Program-made: the position numbers and the translations under genes
DNA from: Quercus robur
Lineage: Eukaryota > Streptophyta > Magnoliopsida > Fagales > Fagaceae
Assembly (NCBI RefSeq): GCF_932294415.1
Contig: NC_065539.1
Span: forward strand, 33,110,001-33,174,000
Reading direction: 5' to 3'
Length of the DNA stretch: 64,000 nucleotides
Notes under the pieces: model-generated
Databases searched by the model: none
The model's input: the letters and a program-made list of their open reading frames with translations, nothing else
Told to the model about the DNA's origin: nothing
Shown here: in pieces, positions 1 to 11,600 of the stretch
Numbering within the stretch: position 1 is the stretch's first letter
Layout: every line of letters starts with the position of its first letter

Positions 1-75
1 CCTGTTTTTTGGGTTACTTCAAATCCTTCACTTTAACCCAACAAATACTTTTTCTTCTTCATCTTACTTACCTTC

Positions 76-1463
76 ATGGCCAACTCCTCTATATCGAAAC
101 GCCAGAAACTCTATTGTAGAGAAGAAACAGTGGGTGCGGATAGGATCAGTGATCTTCCGGATTGTCTTCTCATTCACATCCTTTCATTCCTCAGAACCAA
201 ACAGGCCATCCAAACTAGCAGGTTGTCAAGTAGGTGGAAACTCCTCTGGACTTACGTCCCAAAACTCAACCTCGACATTGACAGTTTTCCAGAGTTTGAG
301 TGTGACAAAGTTGGTTCGATTATCAATTTTGAATGCTATGTGTCCCAGGTTTTGGCTAAACACAAAGCAAAGTACCTCCGAAATTTTCGCTTGAAATACG
401 AGTTATATCATCAGAAACGTCTTGACAGATGGATTTCCACCTTTACTACTTCTGCTCTTAACCTCCAGGAACTTGATCTCCAGATTATCAATTGTCCTAC
501 TACTCCTACTGACTGCTTTTGGAAGTTGCCACATAGCATATTCTATTGCAACAAATTAGTGGTTCTGAAAATAGAAGGGCACATTGTTCTCGATCCTTCG
601 TCTTCATCATCCTTTCAACTCAACACACTGAAGATACTGCGTCTTGAAAGTATTACTTTCGCAAATCGCTACTCTTTCGTGACACTCCTCTCTTTTTGCC
701 CAGTCCTTGAAGATTTGACCTTGATAATAGATGATTATAAGGAATTTAAATTTAAAATTTGTGTACCTACTTTGAAAAGATTAAGTGTCTCCTATTTAAA
801 TAACAAACTCAAAATAGACACCCCATCTCTTGAGTACTTTGATTTTGAGGTAGTGTCATCCTTATTTATTTTTTGTTCTAACCACTGTTACAAGCTTTTA
901 TATATGTTGTTGTGCTTAAAATCTCTCTTCCTGCAGTGTCAACGCAGCTATGGTTCGATTTGTCCTACCAGGTTCCAGAATTTGGTCTGCCTGGTTTTCA
1001 AATATAATGGGCATAACTTGAGTGTGCTAAAGGCGTTGCTCCTACTGGCACCTAATCTACGAGTTGTTTTAGTTGATAAGGTTAGTTTAGTTAATCAAAG
1101 GATTTTTTATTTATTTATATACTTTTCCCTAAATTTAAATTATTTATCTGTTGTCATAAGAAGTACCGTAACCATGTGTCGTGTCATCATCAGATTGCTA
1201 AAGGTCGTACACAGAAGTTATACTGGACTGAGCCACCAAATGATCCTAATTCTTTGTTATCACACCTTACAACATTTTACTTTAGAGGATATAAAGGATT
1301 AAAACATGAAGTGGATTTTGTAAAATTTATTCTAAAGGAGGCAAGAGTATTGAAGGCAGTGAGAATCGAAGTTCATCATCGTTCTAAGTCGAAGAAAAGT
1401 GTTTTTGAGGAACTATCCATATTCCCAAGGCGCTCTAGCACATGTCTACTTTCAGTTAAATAA
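76..1463 (+). CDS. F-box/FBD/LRR-repeat protein, two exons
   Basis: Predicted substrate-recognition subunit of an SCF-type ubiquitin ligase. Exons are 76..1080 and 1194..1463; the intron has GT at 1081 and AG at 1192-1193 and joins in phase 0, giving 424 residues. The F-box lies at about residues 23-68 (RISDLPDCLL start, then SRLSSRWKLLW). Leucine-rich segments follow to about residue 335. Exon 2 carries an FBD domain, recognisable from PPNDPNSLLSHL, the aromatic-G-Y-K-G motif and the KFILKEARVLK stretch, and it ends in the family's FPR(R/G)S tail. Without splicing, translation would stop at 1302 inside another frame and lose the FBD domain. The leucine-rich part around residues 255-300 looks shorter than usual for the family, so a small internal deletion is possible. 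The substrate is unknown; this family is large and fast-evolving in plants. The start at 76 is the first ATG, in a pyrimidine-rich leader. Confidence 0.85.
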
Positions 1464-2150
1464 AATATGGGTTTGATATCTCTCTCTAAACTAGTTTATA
1501 AATGGTAGTCATCAATAAACTCCATAGGCATGTTACAAACTTGTTTTTTTTTTTTTTTTTTTAATGGTAAATTATAAATCATTCTCTCTTAACTTGTACA
1601 TGCTTTCAATTTCCTTTCAAGTTCTTTTCCCCCCTTCATTTTAGCCGTTTGAATTATAAATCATTCCCTTTGTTTCTTGGGTTTGGTGAAACCTTTGTGC
1701 AAACACCTTCATAAGAAAGGCATAGTTCTATTTGAAATTACGCTAAAATATCGATAAAAAGGAAAAGCTTCTAGATATACTTGAAGCATACTGGATCTTT
1801 CAGTTGGTTGCCTAGTTGTAACAATTGAAATGGTAAAATAATTAAGTGTGTCTATTCAAAGTTTAAACTATAGAAAAAAAAGAGTAAGTTATGTGTACTC
1901 CATAGGGGTTAGATAGGCTTCTAATGCACTTTGAGTAGAAGAAATGATAAAACCAAATCTCGAAGGTAAAATTTTTTGGGAGCTTTCATTTTTTATTGGT
2001 TTGTCTTTATTAGATAGTTGTATGTCCTTTGCTCATTGATGTGCTTCTTGATTCGGGAGAAAAGGTTCTTAGTCTACACCTACAAATCTCGGTGCTTCTT
2101 GTTGCTTCTTGTACAACCTCTTTTCCCTCTCAACTCTTTCTTTTTTATCC
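1464..2150. other. AT-rich intergenic stretch
   Basis: No gene is supported. It holds the 3' flank of the F-box gene, a poly(T) run near 1543-1562, and two near copies of an AATTATAAATCATTC segment at about 1569 and 1652. Confidence 0.6.
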
Positions 2151-2300
2151 ATGGCACAAGCTCGAAGTTTACGGAATCAAAAGTTGAGTTGCTTCCTTTT
2201 TCTGTTGTCAAGCTTCTTCCTAGTTTCTACTTCGGTGACATCATTACTAGCTCTTCCCCCTCTCCATTCTGTATTTATATATGTTTTAAATGTTGATTAA
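2151..2300 (+). CDS. 49-residue ORF resembling a signal peptide; possible gene fragment
   Basis: The ORF starts with ATG at 2151 and encodes a basic N-region (MAQARSLRNQK), then a hydrophobic core rich in Leu, Phe and Ser to about residue 30, then a short tail. This is the layout of a secretory signal peptide. No mature domain follows and no clear splice partner is visible downstream. It could be a truncated first exon of a secreted-peptide gene or a chance ORF. I do not recognise a family. Confidence 0.25.
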   Translation: MAQARSLRNQKLSCFLFLLSSFFLVSTSVTSLLALPPLHSVFIYVLNVD

Positions 2301-2697
2301 ATATATGTTGGGTTGAGCTACAATGATAGAATGAGCAACTTTATCACATTGTTGGCTTAAAAGCATCGATCTAGTGATGTTGGCAGGCATTTGTGATCTT
2401 TCTTGGCGCATTCTATTTTTGTTTTAATCCGAATAAGAAAACCTGTTTTTTAGTAGTTGATTGCATTCAATATATCAGAATTGTTGCGAGTTCTGCTTGC
2501 CTACCCTTTCTAGTATTTGGGGTTTCTCATTACGCCGATTTGTGTAGTTTATTGTTTCTCTAGCTTGCTATTATGGTCTTTTGGGTAAAGAAACACTTGA
2601 CTAATACTATTTTTAATTTTATATCACTATAAAAGTTAAGAGAATACTGTTTTCTAGTTTATAGGTTGAAAGGTTTTTGTTGTGTATATTGGGATGA
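2301..2697. other. Intergenic, nothing recognised
   Basis: AT-rich sequence with no coding or repeat structure that I can support. Confidence 0.5.
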
Positions 2698-2700
2698 TAA

Positions 2701-3177
2701 GAGCATCCATATCAATATAAGGAATTTTTTTTTTTTTTTTTTTTTTTTTTCATTTTACACATCTAAAACCTACTTTTTCTATTTTATATACCTATTTTTA
2801 CAAAAAAAACCCACATCAATTTGTCTATTATAGACATTTATTCAAATAAAATATTCATTCCTTTAACAGTGTCATCTCTCTCACAAATCCAACACAACCC
2901 ACACACGGTCATCTCTCACAGACCCGAAACAACCCAAACAACCACACAGCCACCATTGGAACAATCGAAACCCACCACAAGATTGACACCAGCAACCAAT
3001 CGGAACCCATACAACCCAAAGAACAACCCAACAGAAATAGCCCACCACAACAAAAAAATAACCAGCAACCAACAGATCGGCGATGGGAAAAACCAAAAAA
3101 AAAAAACCCAGCAACCAACAGATCGGCAATGGAAGAAAACCTAGCAACCAGCAGATTAGCGATGGGGAAAAAACCAG

Positions 3178-3214
<37 letters not shown>

Positions 3215-3504
3215 AGCAACCAACAGATCAACGATGGGGCTTAGGTCGGCGAGAGAGTTGATTTGAGAGAGTTGATCTGATGAAATGAGAGAGAGTTGAT
3301 CGGTGAGAGTGAGGTGAGAAAGGAAATGAGAAAAAGAGGTAGAGAGAGGAGAGAGAAAAAAAGAATAAAAAAATCATTTACACAGTTATGATGTATATTT
3401 GCACATTTTTACAAAGACTGATGTGGGTGTTTTTTGGGTTGAATGTGCAAAATTGAGGACTTTTTGCATTTTACACATTTTTGTAACCACTGATGTGGTT
3501 GCTC
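2701..3504. mobile_element. PIF/Harbinger-like non-autonomous TIR element
   Basis: The left end GAGCATCCATATCAAT and the inverted right end (ACTGATGTGGTTGCTC at 3489-3504) form imperfect terminal inverted repeats. They are flanked by a 3 bp TAA duplication (2698-2700 and 3505-3507), the target preference of PIF/Harbinger elements. No transposase is present. The interior has a poly(T) run (about 2727-2750), about four short tandem copies of an AGCAACCAACAGATC-type unit between 3063 and 3240 separated by A-runs, and a second copy of the ACTGATGTGG end motif near 3418. ORFs inside are low-complexity. Confidence 0.65.
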
Positions 3505-3507
3505 TAA

Positions 3508-3862
3508 GGCTATTGTTCATGTACCTAATATATAGCAAAATGCTAAAAATAATATATTTTTTGTTTTACAACCTAATGAATCAATGAATGTGATTCGTTG
3601 ACTTTAATAGCATAATAAATATGAATGTCTCAATAACTTTTTTTTTTTTTTCCTTTCTGTCACATGAGTTTTGTAATGTAATAAAAAACTTGTAGTATAC
3701 CTAACATTAGTCAAAGTTTAAAGACATAAGTTACACAATCATCTTAAAGGCATAATGAAAAACCTACAAACTTTCAAATATTTTTAAAACACAACTCTTC
3801 AGTTGCTCGAATAGCTTTGAACAACCTTGTTAAAAAAAGAAAAAAAAAAAAACCCTAAGAAA
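3508..3862. other. Intergenic with poly(T) and poly(A) runs
   Basis: AT-rich sequence with a T-run near 3640-3650 and an A-run near 3838-3852 next to the truncated first LTR of the TRIM array. No gene seen. Confidence 0.5.
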
Positions 3863-3950
3863 CAGTTTAACCATGTATTTATAAACTCTTGATCACCCTT
3901 TCCTTGCAAGCCGATTTTTAAGGGTGGGTTCTACCCATGGGTTTGTAACA
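3863..3950 (+). repeat. TRIM LTR copy 1, 5' truncated
   Basis: Starts inside the LTR (AACCATGTATTTATAA) and ends ...GGGTTTGTAACA. Confidence 0.55.
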
Positions 3951-4176
3951 TTTACTATCAAAAAACCAACCACCACGTCGAGTAATCAAATATAGTTTTG
4001 AGTATATGATTAAATGAGTTGCAATTTTGTGGTCGGATCTTGGAAGCGGTGACCTAGAGGCTAGATTAAAATAACTGATAGGTGAGTGGAACTACCAAAA
4101 AAAGAGAAAGGGTTACCATTGGGTCACTGTCGATAGCGTGAGTTGTCATGGATGTCGGTTGCGGAGCATGGTGATA

Positions 4177-4308
4177 TGTTATAAACCTAGTGTCCCATAT
4201 GGATTAAGTGTAAGCTTAACCATATATTTATAAGCTCTTGGGCACCCCTCCTTGCAAGCCGGTTTAAGTCGATTTTCAAGGGCGACTTATACCAATGGGT
4301 TTGTATCG
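4177..4308 (+). repeat. TRIM LTR copy 2
   Basis: Begins TGTTATAAACCTAGTGTC and ends at ...GTTTGTATC; the following TTTGGCAAAGCC is a decayed primer-binding site. Confidence 0.6.
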
Positions 4309-4425
4309 TTTGGCAAAGCCAACCACCACGTCAAGTAATCAGAAGTAGCTCATTAAGTATGAGATCAAATGAGTTGCGGTTTTGTAGTCAGATCTTGAAA
4401 GGGGCAACTTTGAGGCTAGATTTTA

Positions 4426-4558
4426 TGTTATGATCCTAGTGTCCCACATGGATTAAGTATAAGTTTAATCGTGTGTTTATAAGCACTTGAGCATTTTCTC
4501 CTTGCAAACTGGTTTATGCCAGTTTTCAAGAATAAGTACCACCTATGGGTTTGTATAA
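4426..4558 (+). repeat. TRIM LTR copy 3
   Basis: Begins TGTTATGATCCTAGTG; followed by TTTGATATCAGC, a mutated primer-binding site. Confidence 0.6.
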
Positions 4559-4660
4559 TTTGATATCAGCAGCTAGATTAAAATAACTGATAGGTGAGTG
4601 GAGTCATTAAAAAGAGAAAGGACTACCATCGCCAGTAAAATGAGAAAGGACTACCATTAG

Positions 4661-4772
4661 GTTAGTCCCACATGGATTAAGTGTAAGCTTAATCATGTGT
4701 TTATTAGCTCTTACACACCCTTTCCTTGCAAACTGGTTTTCAAAGATGAGTTCTACTTATGAGTTTGTATCA
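4661..4772 (+). repeat. TRIM LTR copy 4, 5' truncated
   Basis: Lacks the first dozen or so bases of the LTR, and is followed at 4775 by the best preserved primer-binding site of the array. Confidence 0.6.
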
Positions 4773-4774
4773 TT

Positions 4775-4787
4775 TGGTATCAGAACC
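4775..4787 (+). other. Primer-binding site, initiator Met tRNA type
   Basis: TGGTATCAGAACC differs by one base from the canonical plant iMet site TGGTATCAGAGCC and sits two bases after the LTR's terminal CA. Confidence 0.65.
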
Positions 4788-5053
4788 AACTACCAAGTCG
4801 AGTAATCGGATGTAGCTCATTAAGTATGAGATCAAATGAGTTGCGGTTTTGTGGTTGGATCTCAGAAGGGGTGACTTAGAGACTAAATTAAAATAACTTA
4901 TAGATGAGTGGAGCCTCCAAAAGGAGAAGGGGCTACCATCGGCCATTGTCGAAAGAGTGAGCCGTTGAAGCCTCCAAAAAGAGAAAGGGCTACCATTAGG
5001 TCAATGTCAATAGAGTGAGCCATCAAGGACGTCGACTGCAGAACGTGGTGGTA

Positions 5054-5173
5054 TGTTATGATCCTAGTGTCTCACATGGATTAAGTGTAAATTTAACCAT
5101 GTGTTTATAAGCTTTTAGGCACCCTCCCTCAAACCGCTTTTCAAATGTGAGTTTTACCTATGTTTCTATAACA
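5054..5173 (+). repeat. TRIM LTR copy 5, terminal
   Basis: Begins TGTTATGATCC and ends TTTCTATAACA. It marks the right border of the array. Confidence 0.6.
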
Positions 5174-5370
5174 ATCTCCCTTTTCATAGTATGTGGGACT
5201 TATACATTTGTGAAAAAGAGGTCTTTAATTTAGTGAAAAAAGAAAAGAAAACAAAAAACTTCAACAATTTACAAAAGAAATATTAGATAATAAAATTTAT
5301 TTTTAAGCTGAAGACAAATTGATAAATACCCCTTTTTTTTTTATAGCGGCTTTTAATCTTTTAGGATTAA

Positions 5371-6040
5371 TGCTCTGTTTGGATTAAGAGGGCGTAGAGT
5401 GGAGCGGAAGGGAAGGAAGAAGAATGATTTAATTTACCCTATTTAGATGTTTTTTTAAGGGAAGAGAGAGAGAGGGGGGGGGGATTTGGAGGGATTTGGG
5501 GGGCTTGTAAGAACTTCTAATCCCTTATTTTTAATTCCCAAAAATTGGAGAGATTTGGATTACCTATTTTACCCTTCACCATTTATAGCAATTATAAAAT
5601 ATACATGTAAAAATTTCTCTCAAATCTCTTTTACGTTCTCTATGCCTCTCTCTCATTTCTGTCATGCTGCTCTCTTGCTCTTCTCTCTGACGTTGCTCTC
5701 TCACTCTACTTTCTCAGACCCAGCTCTCTTTCATTTAGAGATAAACTCTATCTTTATTTCTCTTGGGTTTTATTGTTTTATTGCTTTTGCTGGATTTTTT
5801 CAATCTCTAGTTGGTTTGTGGCTTGAGGTCAGGGACGGAACCAGGATTCATACCTGGGGGGGCAAAGCTTAAAACCAAAAAAAAAATCATGAAAATAAAA
5901 ACTACATCTATTTCATATTCAACAAAATATTACCTACAAAATAAGTATTTCTTAAACATTTCATATTATAAAAACACATTAACAAAGTATAACATATTAA
6001 ATAAGTGTTTCTTATTTTGTGCGTGATTTTTGTTTAATCC

Positions 6041-6072
<32 letters not shown>

Positions 6073-7250
6073 GTTTTGTAGTTAAAGGGGAATGAATTTT
6101 ATTTATTTATTTATTTTCTTGTAAGTCAATATCTAAATATTTTAGAGGAGGAGAGACAAATATATATATAAGGGCAAATCTTAATTTTTTTTATATTAGT
6201 TTTTTTTTTTTAATTGGGGGGGGCAATGGCCCCCCTCTTGCATAGTGTAGGTTTGTCCCTGCTTGAGGTATGTATACTACACATATTTGGTTTATGAATT
6301 ATGTAGAAATTGTGATTTCTGACCTGATGGTTTTTTTTCCTAGAATTTTAAAGTTTGGAAGAGTTACTCACAATGTGTTTGATTATTGCTTGATTGATTG
6401 TGTATACTATGTGAGTTTGATTTTTTGGATGAGAAATCAACTTTTGATTTTAAAGACAATAAGCTGCCAAAGAACTTGAAAGTGCTAACTCAACACCAAG
6501 CCTCCCCCATCTTTCTTATTCTTTCCCTTTGACTTGCCCACATCCAAAGCCACCTCCTCCTTGATTTCACTAGGCTACAAAGCCATCTTCCAAAAATCTT
6601 TATAATGAAAATCTATATTGTTTATGAGCAATTGACGATCAAAAGTAATTAGTATTATCACTGTAGCAATTGAGGGATTGGTTGTTGCGGGGTCTGGTTG
6701 TACAGGGCCTTCCATGAATCCTGCCAACGCCTTAGGCTGGGCATTTGTGAACAATCGGCATAACACTTGGGAACATTTTTATGTTTAGCTTTGATCTTTC
6801 GATTTCTCTTTATGTCACCAATCAAGCAGAAGAAGGCCAAAAGAAACAAAATTTGTATAAGCTCGTCAATGTTTTAAGAGTTTAATTCCTTCTCTTTTTC
6901 TTTTCTTTTTTACCTTTAGTAGCTTTATAGCTTAAGAAATAGTGATATGATTTTTCACCTTTTTCACTCTAAAATACATGTTCCTTTCTTTTTGTTGTCA
7001 CATACCCCTATATGCATTGTACATGACCCTTGAACACCATGGACCAATATTGCTAGTTTATTTTCAAATAAGGGTTGAATTGTTAATTTAAATATATTTA
7101 ATCATTTCCTCTCATTCCCATTCTAATTTTTAAAACATCCAAATCAGAGGAGGAGTTAATTATTCCCCTCCCCCTTTACTTAATTTTAAAAACATCCAAC
7201 CAAGATAAAGGATAATCATTCCTCTCTGCTTTCCTCTCCATCCAAACTTC
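5371..7250. mobile_element. Probable PIF/Harbinger-like TIR element (decayed)
   Basis: The left end TGCTCTGTTTGGATTAAGAGG and the right end CCTCTCCATCCAAACTTC are imperfect inverted repeats; TAA flanks both sides. A second inverted pair lies inside (TTTAGATGTTTTTTTA near 5450 against TTAAAAACATCCAA near 7185). No transposase is seen. A hAT MITE is nested at 5830-6261. The ends are degenerate, so the exact limits are uncertain. Confidence 0.4.
5830..6261. mobile_element. hAT-family MITE with perfect 8 bp target duplication
   Basis: Ends are CAGGGACGGAACC on the left and GGTTTGTCCCTG on the right (inverted), flanked by CTTGAGGT at 5822-5829 and 6262-6269. An 8 bp duplication and a CAGGG-type end are diagnostic of hAT. 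The end motif matches the large hAT element at 23351-27340. The interior holds an (AT)n tract at about 6041-6069 and no ORF of note. Confidence 0.85.
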
Positions 7251-8630
7251 TAAACATAATATAAGTGATAGTTTAGTAGTAGGGGTACCTTTTGTGATGG
7301 CTTATGGTTGTGATTCAGAGCCCCCCTCCCTTCTCCCACTATTTTTCTATAAATAAATAATTAATAAAAAAGAATGTTTTTAGTATTTCAATATGCCTCT
7401 TGAATGTTTATTTGAAAATTATATATCTCCTCTCATTTATTTATTTATTTATTTTTGAGAAGAACTCTCATTGAATTTTGTGATAGAGCAATTTGAAAGA
7501 AAGAGAATTTATCTTTTTATGTCCGCTCTATAGAGTGAGTGCAAAAAAGTAATTCCAAAATGTAGAACAGTGAAAAATGAAGAGAAAAGATGATGAAAAT
7601 AAATAAATAAATAAGGGTGGGGATTGGGCTTGGTCTTGAGCTTGTTTTTCACCCAAATTGAGCCCTAGCCTAACTGGCAAAAGTAATCTCAACTGAAAAT
7701 AGCCCAACCGAAAATAAAGCCCATAAGATCTTCCCGCAATTGCCCTTTACTATATTGTTAAGAGAAATAATGTCAAAGTAAAAAACAATATTATTTGCAT
7801 CTTTGTTATCATAAACCCAACAAGGAGTACAGGCATAGAATCGTTTTTTCAGCTTCATACAATCCAAATAAAGTAAAAATTCTTAAATTCAAGGAGTTGA
7901 ACTCGTCAGATTGCCAAAAGAATTCCTTTACTCATTGATTACTTTTAATTTCACTTTTACATCTGCAACTATACAAATACAATTACACAAGGAAAGATTT
8001 CATGATCCTTTGTACTAGCGTAAGATTCAATTAGACTACTTTTTTTTTTTTTTTTTGAGAAACCGATTAGACTACTTGGAACGTATAATCAAAGATAAAT
8101 TCAACATGGATCAAGCAAACATTTTAAAATATTACTAGTGAAGCTATTTCACTGATATTGGAATTAACGGATACATCAATGCTAAATGCAATGACAAGAT
8201 GATGTAGGTTTTTTCCCCCTACTACTAAGTATATTGGCATTGAACTATTTGGCTGGCTAGTCCATCTAGAATTTTCTTTACCCAAATATACATCGCTCTC
8301 GAACAGCCACAACTGCAAATCAAAGCATAGTGTGACGAGTTGGTTTTCCCATGACATTACCATAATATATGTTTGACGCTTCTGATACCGTTCCTTCAAG
8401 TCCAAATTTTAAGGCGAATATAAAGAGTAGAAAACAACTTGGGAGTAACATTAAACAATAATTGTTGTAGTAGCATTTGCAAAGCAGGTTTTGAAAAGTT
8501 TCAAATACATTTTTATTTTCACTTCAACAGGGCCTGAGACGGAGTAATATAAGAAACTTGCATGAAGAGAAAACAACCAACTCTTGATGATTAAACCACC
8601 ACCACATAAATAACTGCAGTTAGAATGGTA
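7251..8630. other. Intergenic, 3' flank of the complex I gene
   Basis: AT-rich. It contains a truncated retroposon stub (8030-8077, listed separately). No coding region is supported. Confidence 0.5.
8030..8077 (-). mobile_element. 5'-truncated retroposon stub (poly-A tail only)
   Basis: ATTAGACTACTT occurs at 8030-8041 and 8066-8077 and brackets a T-run plus GAGAAACCG. On the minus strand this reads as nine bases of element, then a poly(A) tail, inside a 12 bp duplication. This is the footprint of target-primed reverse transcription by a LINE or SINE that was almost wholly truncated. Confidence 0.6.
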
Positions 8631-11600
8631 TCACCAGACCTCAGAACGGAGCTCGCCTGTTGATGGGGGCATCCATCTCCCAGAGTGATACACATTTTCA
8701 CCAACTTTCCAACCAGGCACATCTTTCATTACTTCCGCCTCATACTCAAGATACTTCTTCCACTCTTTGACAAATCTATAGAAGGTAGACCAACAAAATT
8801 CAGTATTCTAAATTTGAATGATTTAATAATAAGGCATGGGTAATGGAAGAGGAGTATCAAATATGTTATCTGTTTACCTTTCGTCTTCCTCAGCTTGAAT
8901 AAGAGGCAGTATGGCTGTCCGAGCAGCATATTTTTCTTCTTTAAGTCCCCTACAAAATGAACAGTTACATGTATCATTAATTGCTTTTCACCTTAAAACA
9001 ATTACATGTAACGGGCAAACGTAGCAAGTGTTGGCCCATTACATATATCATTAATTGTTTTTCACAATATCAGTCAATAGCACAGGAATAGTATACAGGA
9101 TAACCAAATATATCATATATGACAAGATATATAGAAAGACATTATATAGTCCAGCTACTAAAAATTCATACTTCCAATCCAAACTCCAAACTAATATCTA
9201 TATATATATATATATATATATATAAAGAGGGGAGGGGGGTGAATTTTATGTAATACAGCAATGGGAATTGTTTCTAAAGATGACATACCTTTCTCATTGA
9301 ATATTAAGACAGTTGAAACTCAAGTGCTGTAAGTATGATTAAAAAAAAACCAGAGATTCAATGGAGTACTACAATGGAAATTGTCAGAGTTGGATTTTCC
9401 AATCCTATGGTTCATTGATATAAATCATCTTGCTCTCCAGGACAAAAAGTCTACTCAATCTTAAGAACTTTCTGGTTCATAAAGAAGTTAAAAATCAAGG
9501 CATTTAATGTTTGTTACTCCCCATGAGTAAAAGCTATTAATGAACCATGCTCACCTACTCCTAATCTGCAAGACCCCACAATATTGGCAGTGAAGAAATA
9601 TTTTGTCAATAAGTAACAAGTCTCATTTAACAAAAAGTGCAATGAGAGACATAACCATGGTACTTAGGATGTATACAAGATAAATAACCTAAAAGAAAAC
9701 TAGCATCTAAGATTCAAAAGATCAAAGAAATCCAAAAAATTTGAGGAAGAGTGTGGATTCAAAAGAGACCTTAAGAACAATAGCTTTAGCCTTATTACTA
9801 GTAATTTACAGCCATCACCCTTTCTTTCCAAAGACACCACAATATACACAATGTCATAGACGACCAAATTTCAGTACTAATATGTTTACTTAAGTGTCCC
9901 CTCCATAGTTTTCAATAGAACAATCACCATAGTTGGCTGACCCTCACCCATCTAACTCCAAACTTATAAGGTCTTAGACCATATAATTAATTGACTTGCC
10001 ACTTGCATGTAACTTGTTTCTAGAGCTTCATATGCTTCATTCCATTGGAGAGATTGGTCGTGATCAAACTTCTTAAAAGAAAATATAAACGTTATTTTGA
10101 TTTTATGGGGAGTTTTGGATTACCAGATGAGCTTAACTAGTGCTCAAGGACCCAAAGAACCTGACCCACCCACCCAACTCAAAGGTTCGAAGGCAGATTC
10201 AAAAAATGGTGGGTCTGGCAGATTTTTGGTTAAGAAATTTAAAATTTATCGATTTCATGTCAGATATTGGATGAAGCAAAATCTCACCCAACAAACCCAA
10301 GTTACCAAACCCACTGATAATATAATGTTAAGTGAGATTTATGTTAACAGGGCTTGTAGTTTAAGGCTGGAAATCCAACCCTACCTGCCATGTGTGATAG
10401 CCTTAACCTTCTTCTTTTTTCCCCCTCATTTCTCCTCAATCAGATTAGTGTTCTCTCTCCCTCTTGCGACTCTCTCTGCCTCTCAATCTCTTCTCTATCT
10501 ATCTCACTTAGTTTGCAACAACACAGCCTTAACGCCACCGTTTACCTCACACTCTCTTCTATCCTCTCTATTGACAGTTTCTGTCACTCTCTTTCCCTTT
10601 GACATCACATTTGCTCTCATCCAGACAGAAATCCCAACGATAATGGGCAACAGTGACTTATGGTCATGGCTTTCTTCCACCTTGATGAGGACAACTTAAG
10701 CTCTTGCCTTAGATTATTATGGGTTTTATTTTTTATTTATTATTGTTTTTTTCATATAGCTTAAATCTATTTATATCTTTTATAGGCACTGGACCTATGT
10801 TTTTACTTCTGATGGCGGATGAGAGTGAAGGATTGAAAATTTGAAAGGAAATTTGTATAAATACAAATTGTTTTTGGTTGTTGGTTATGGAGGTCTGTCA
10901 TAACCAATAACCTGACCCAGACCCAGTTGGCCACCTAAAGGTTGGGCGTGGATGAAACCGTCCAATCTGCTGGACAGCCATGGGTGGGCGAGTTCACAAC
11001 CCAAAGGGGTTGGTTGAGTGACTGGTTAAGCCCCAACCCAAGCCTGACCAACCCTAATCACCCCTAAGCTAAACTGGGAAAATAATTAGAGGAAGCCAAG
11101 TGCTACTAAATTAACAATGACACAGGTGTAACTTTGACCCCCTTATGTGATGGAATTTTTTTATTTTTCACCACAAAAATGGGCATTACTAGAAACTTGT
11201 TGTCTTTAAGTGGATCGAAGGGTAGCTTGGGTGTGGTCCTATGCTTCAATGTTTTACATGAAAAGCCCACTCTCAAGACTTGAATCCTCACACTTGTGCT
11301 TGGTACCCTGTAACTTTTTTTTCATCACAATAGTTCTAATATTCAAATCAGAGGCAGCATATATCAAGACAAATTGCATTAAGATAACTACTCCAAAAAG
11401 ATTCTTATAGAGAACAAAAAACAAAACAGTGCTCTTTTGTTGGAATGAGCACACCCAATCAAATGAACAATTTGAGGTCAACGATGAAAATTATTTTACC
11501 TTTTGATTTGTGCTATTTCTTATTAATCCTTATAAAAATTATATTAATTTAACATTACAATGATCACTTTGCTTCACTGACTCTCCACTTGCTTTCCTTG

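Larger units (their letters stand above)
3863..5173 (+). mobile_element. Tandem TRIM retrotransposon array (five LTRs, four short internal regions)
   Basis: Five related LTR copies alternate with short internal segments that share a GGTGAGTGGA...AAAGAGAAAGGGCTACCAT theme. LTRs lie at about 3863-3950 (5' truncated), 4177-4308, 4426-4558, 4661-4772 (5' truncated) and 5054-5173. Full copies start TGTTAT and contain CCCACATGGATTAAGTGTAAG, and they end in TTGTATCA or TATAACA. After the fourth LTR comes TGGTATCAGAACC (4775-4787), matching the plant initiator-Met tRNA primer-binding site typical of TRIMs. There are no gag or pol ORFs. Repeated unequal recombination between LTRs, or read-through insertion, would produce LTR-internal-LTR concatemers. 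Confidence 0.7.

Noticed and set aside
2881-3231. 116-residue minus-strand ORF with hydrophobic repeats
   Set aside because: It comes from A-runs and a short tandem repeat inside a non-autonomous TIR element.
10097-10699. 200-residue ORF in NDUFA13 intron 1
   Set aside because: No domain, mixed low-complexity composition, and it lies inside an intron block of transposon-like sequence.
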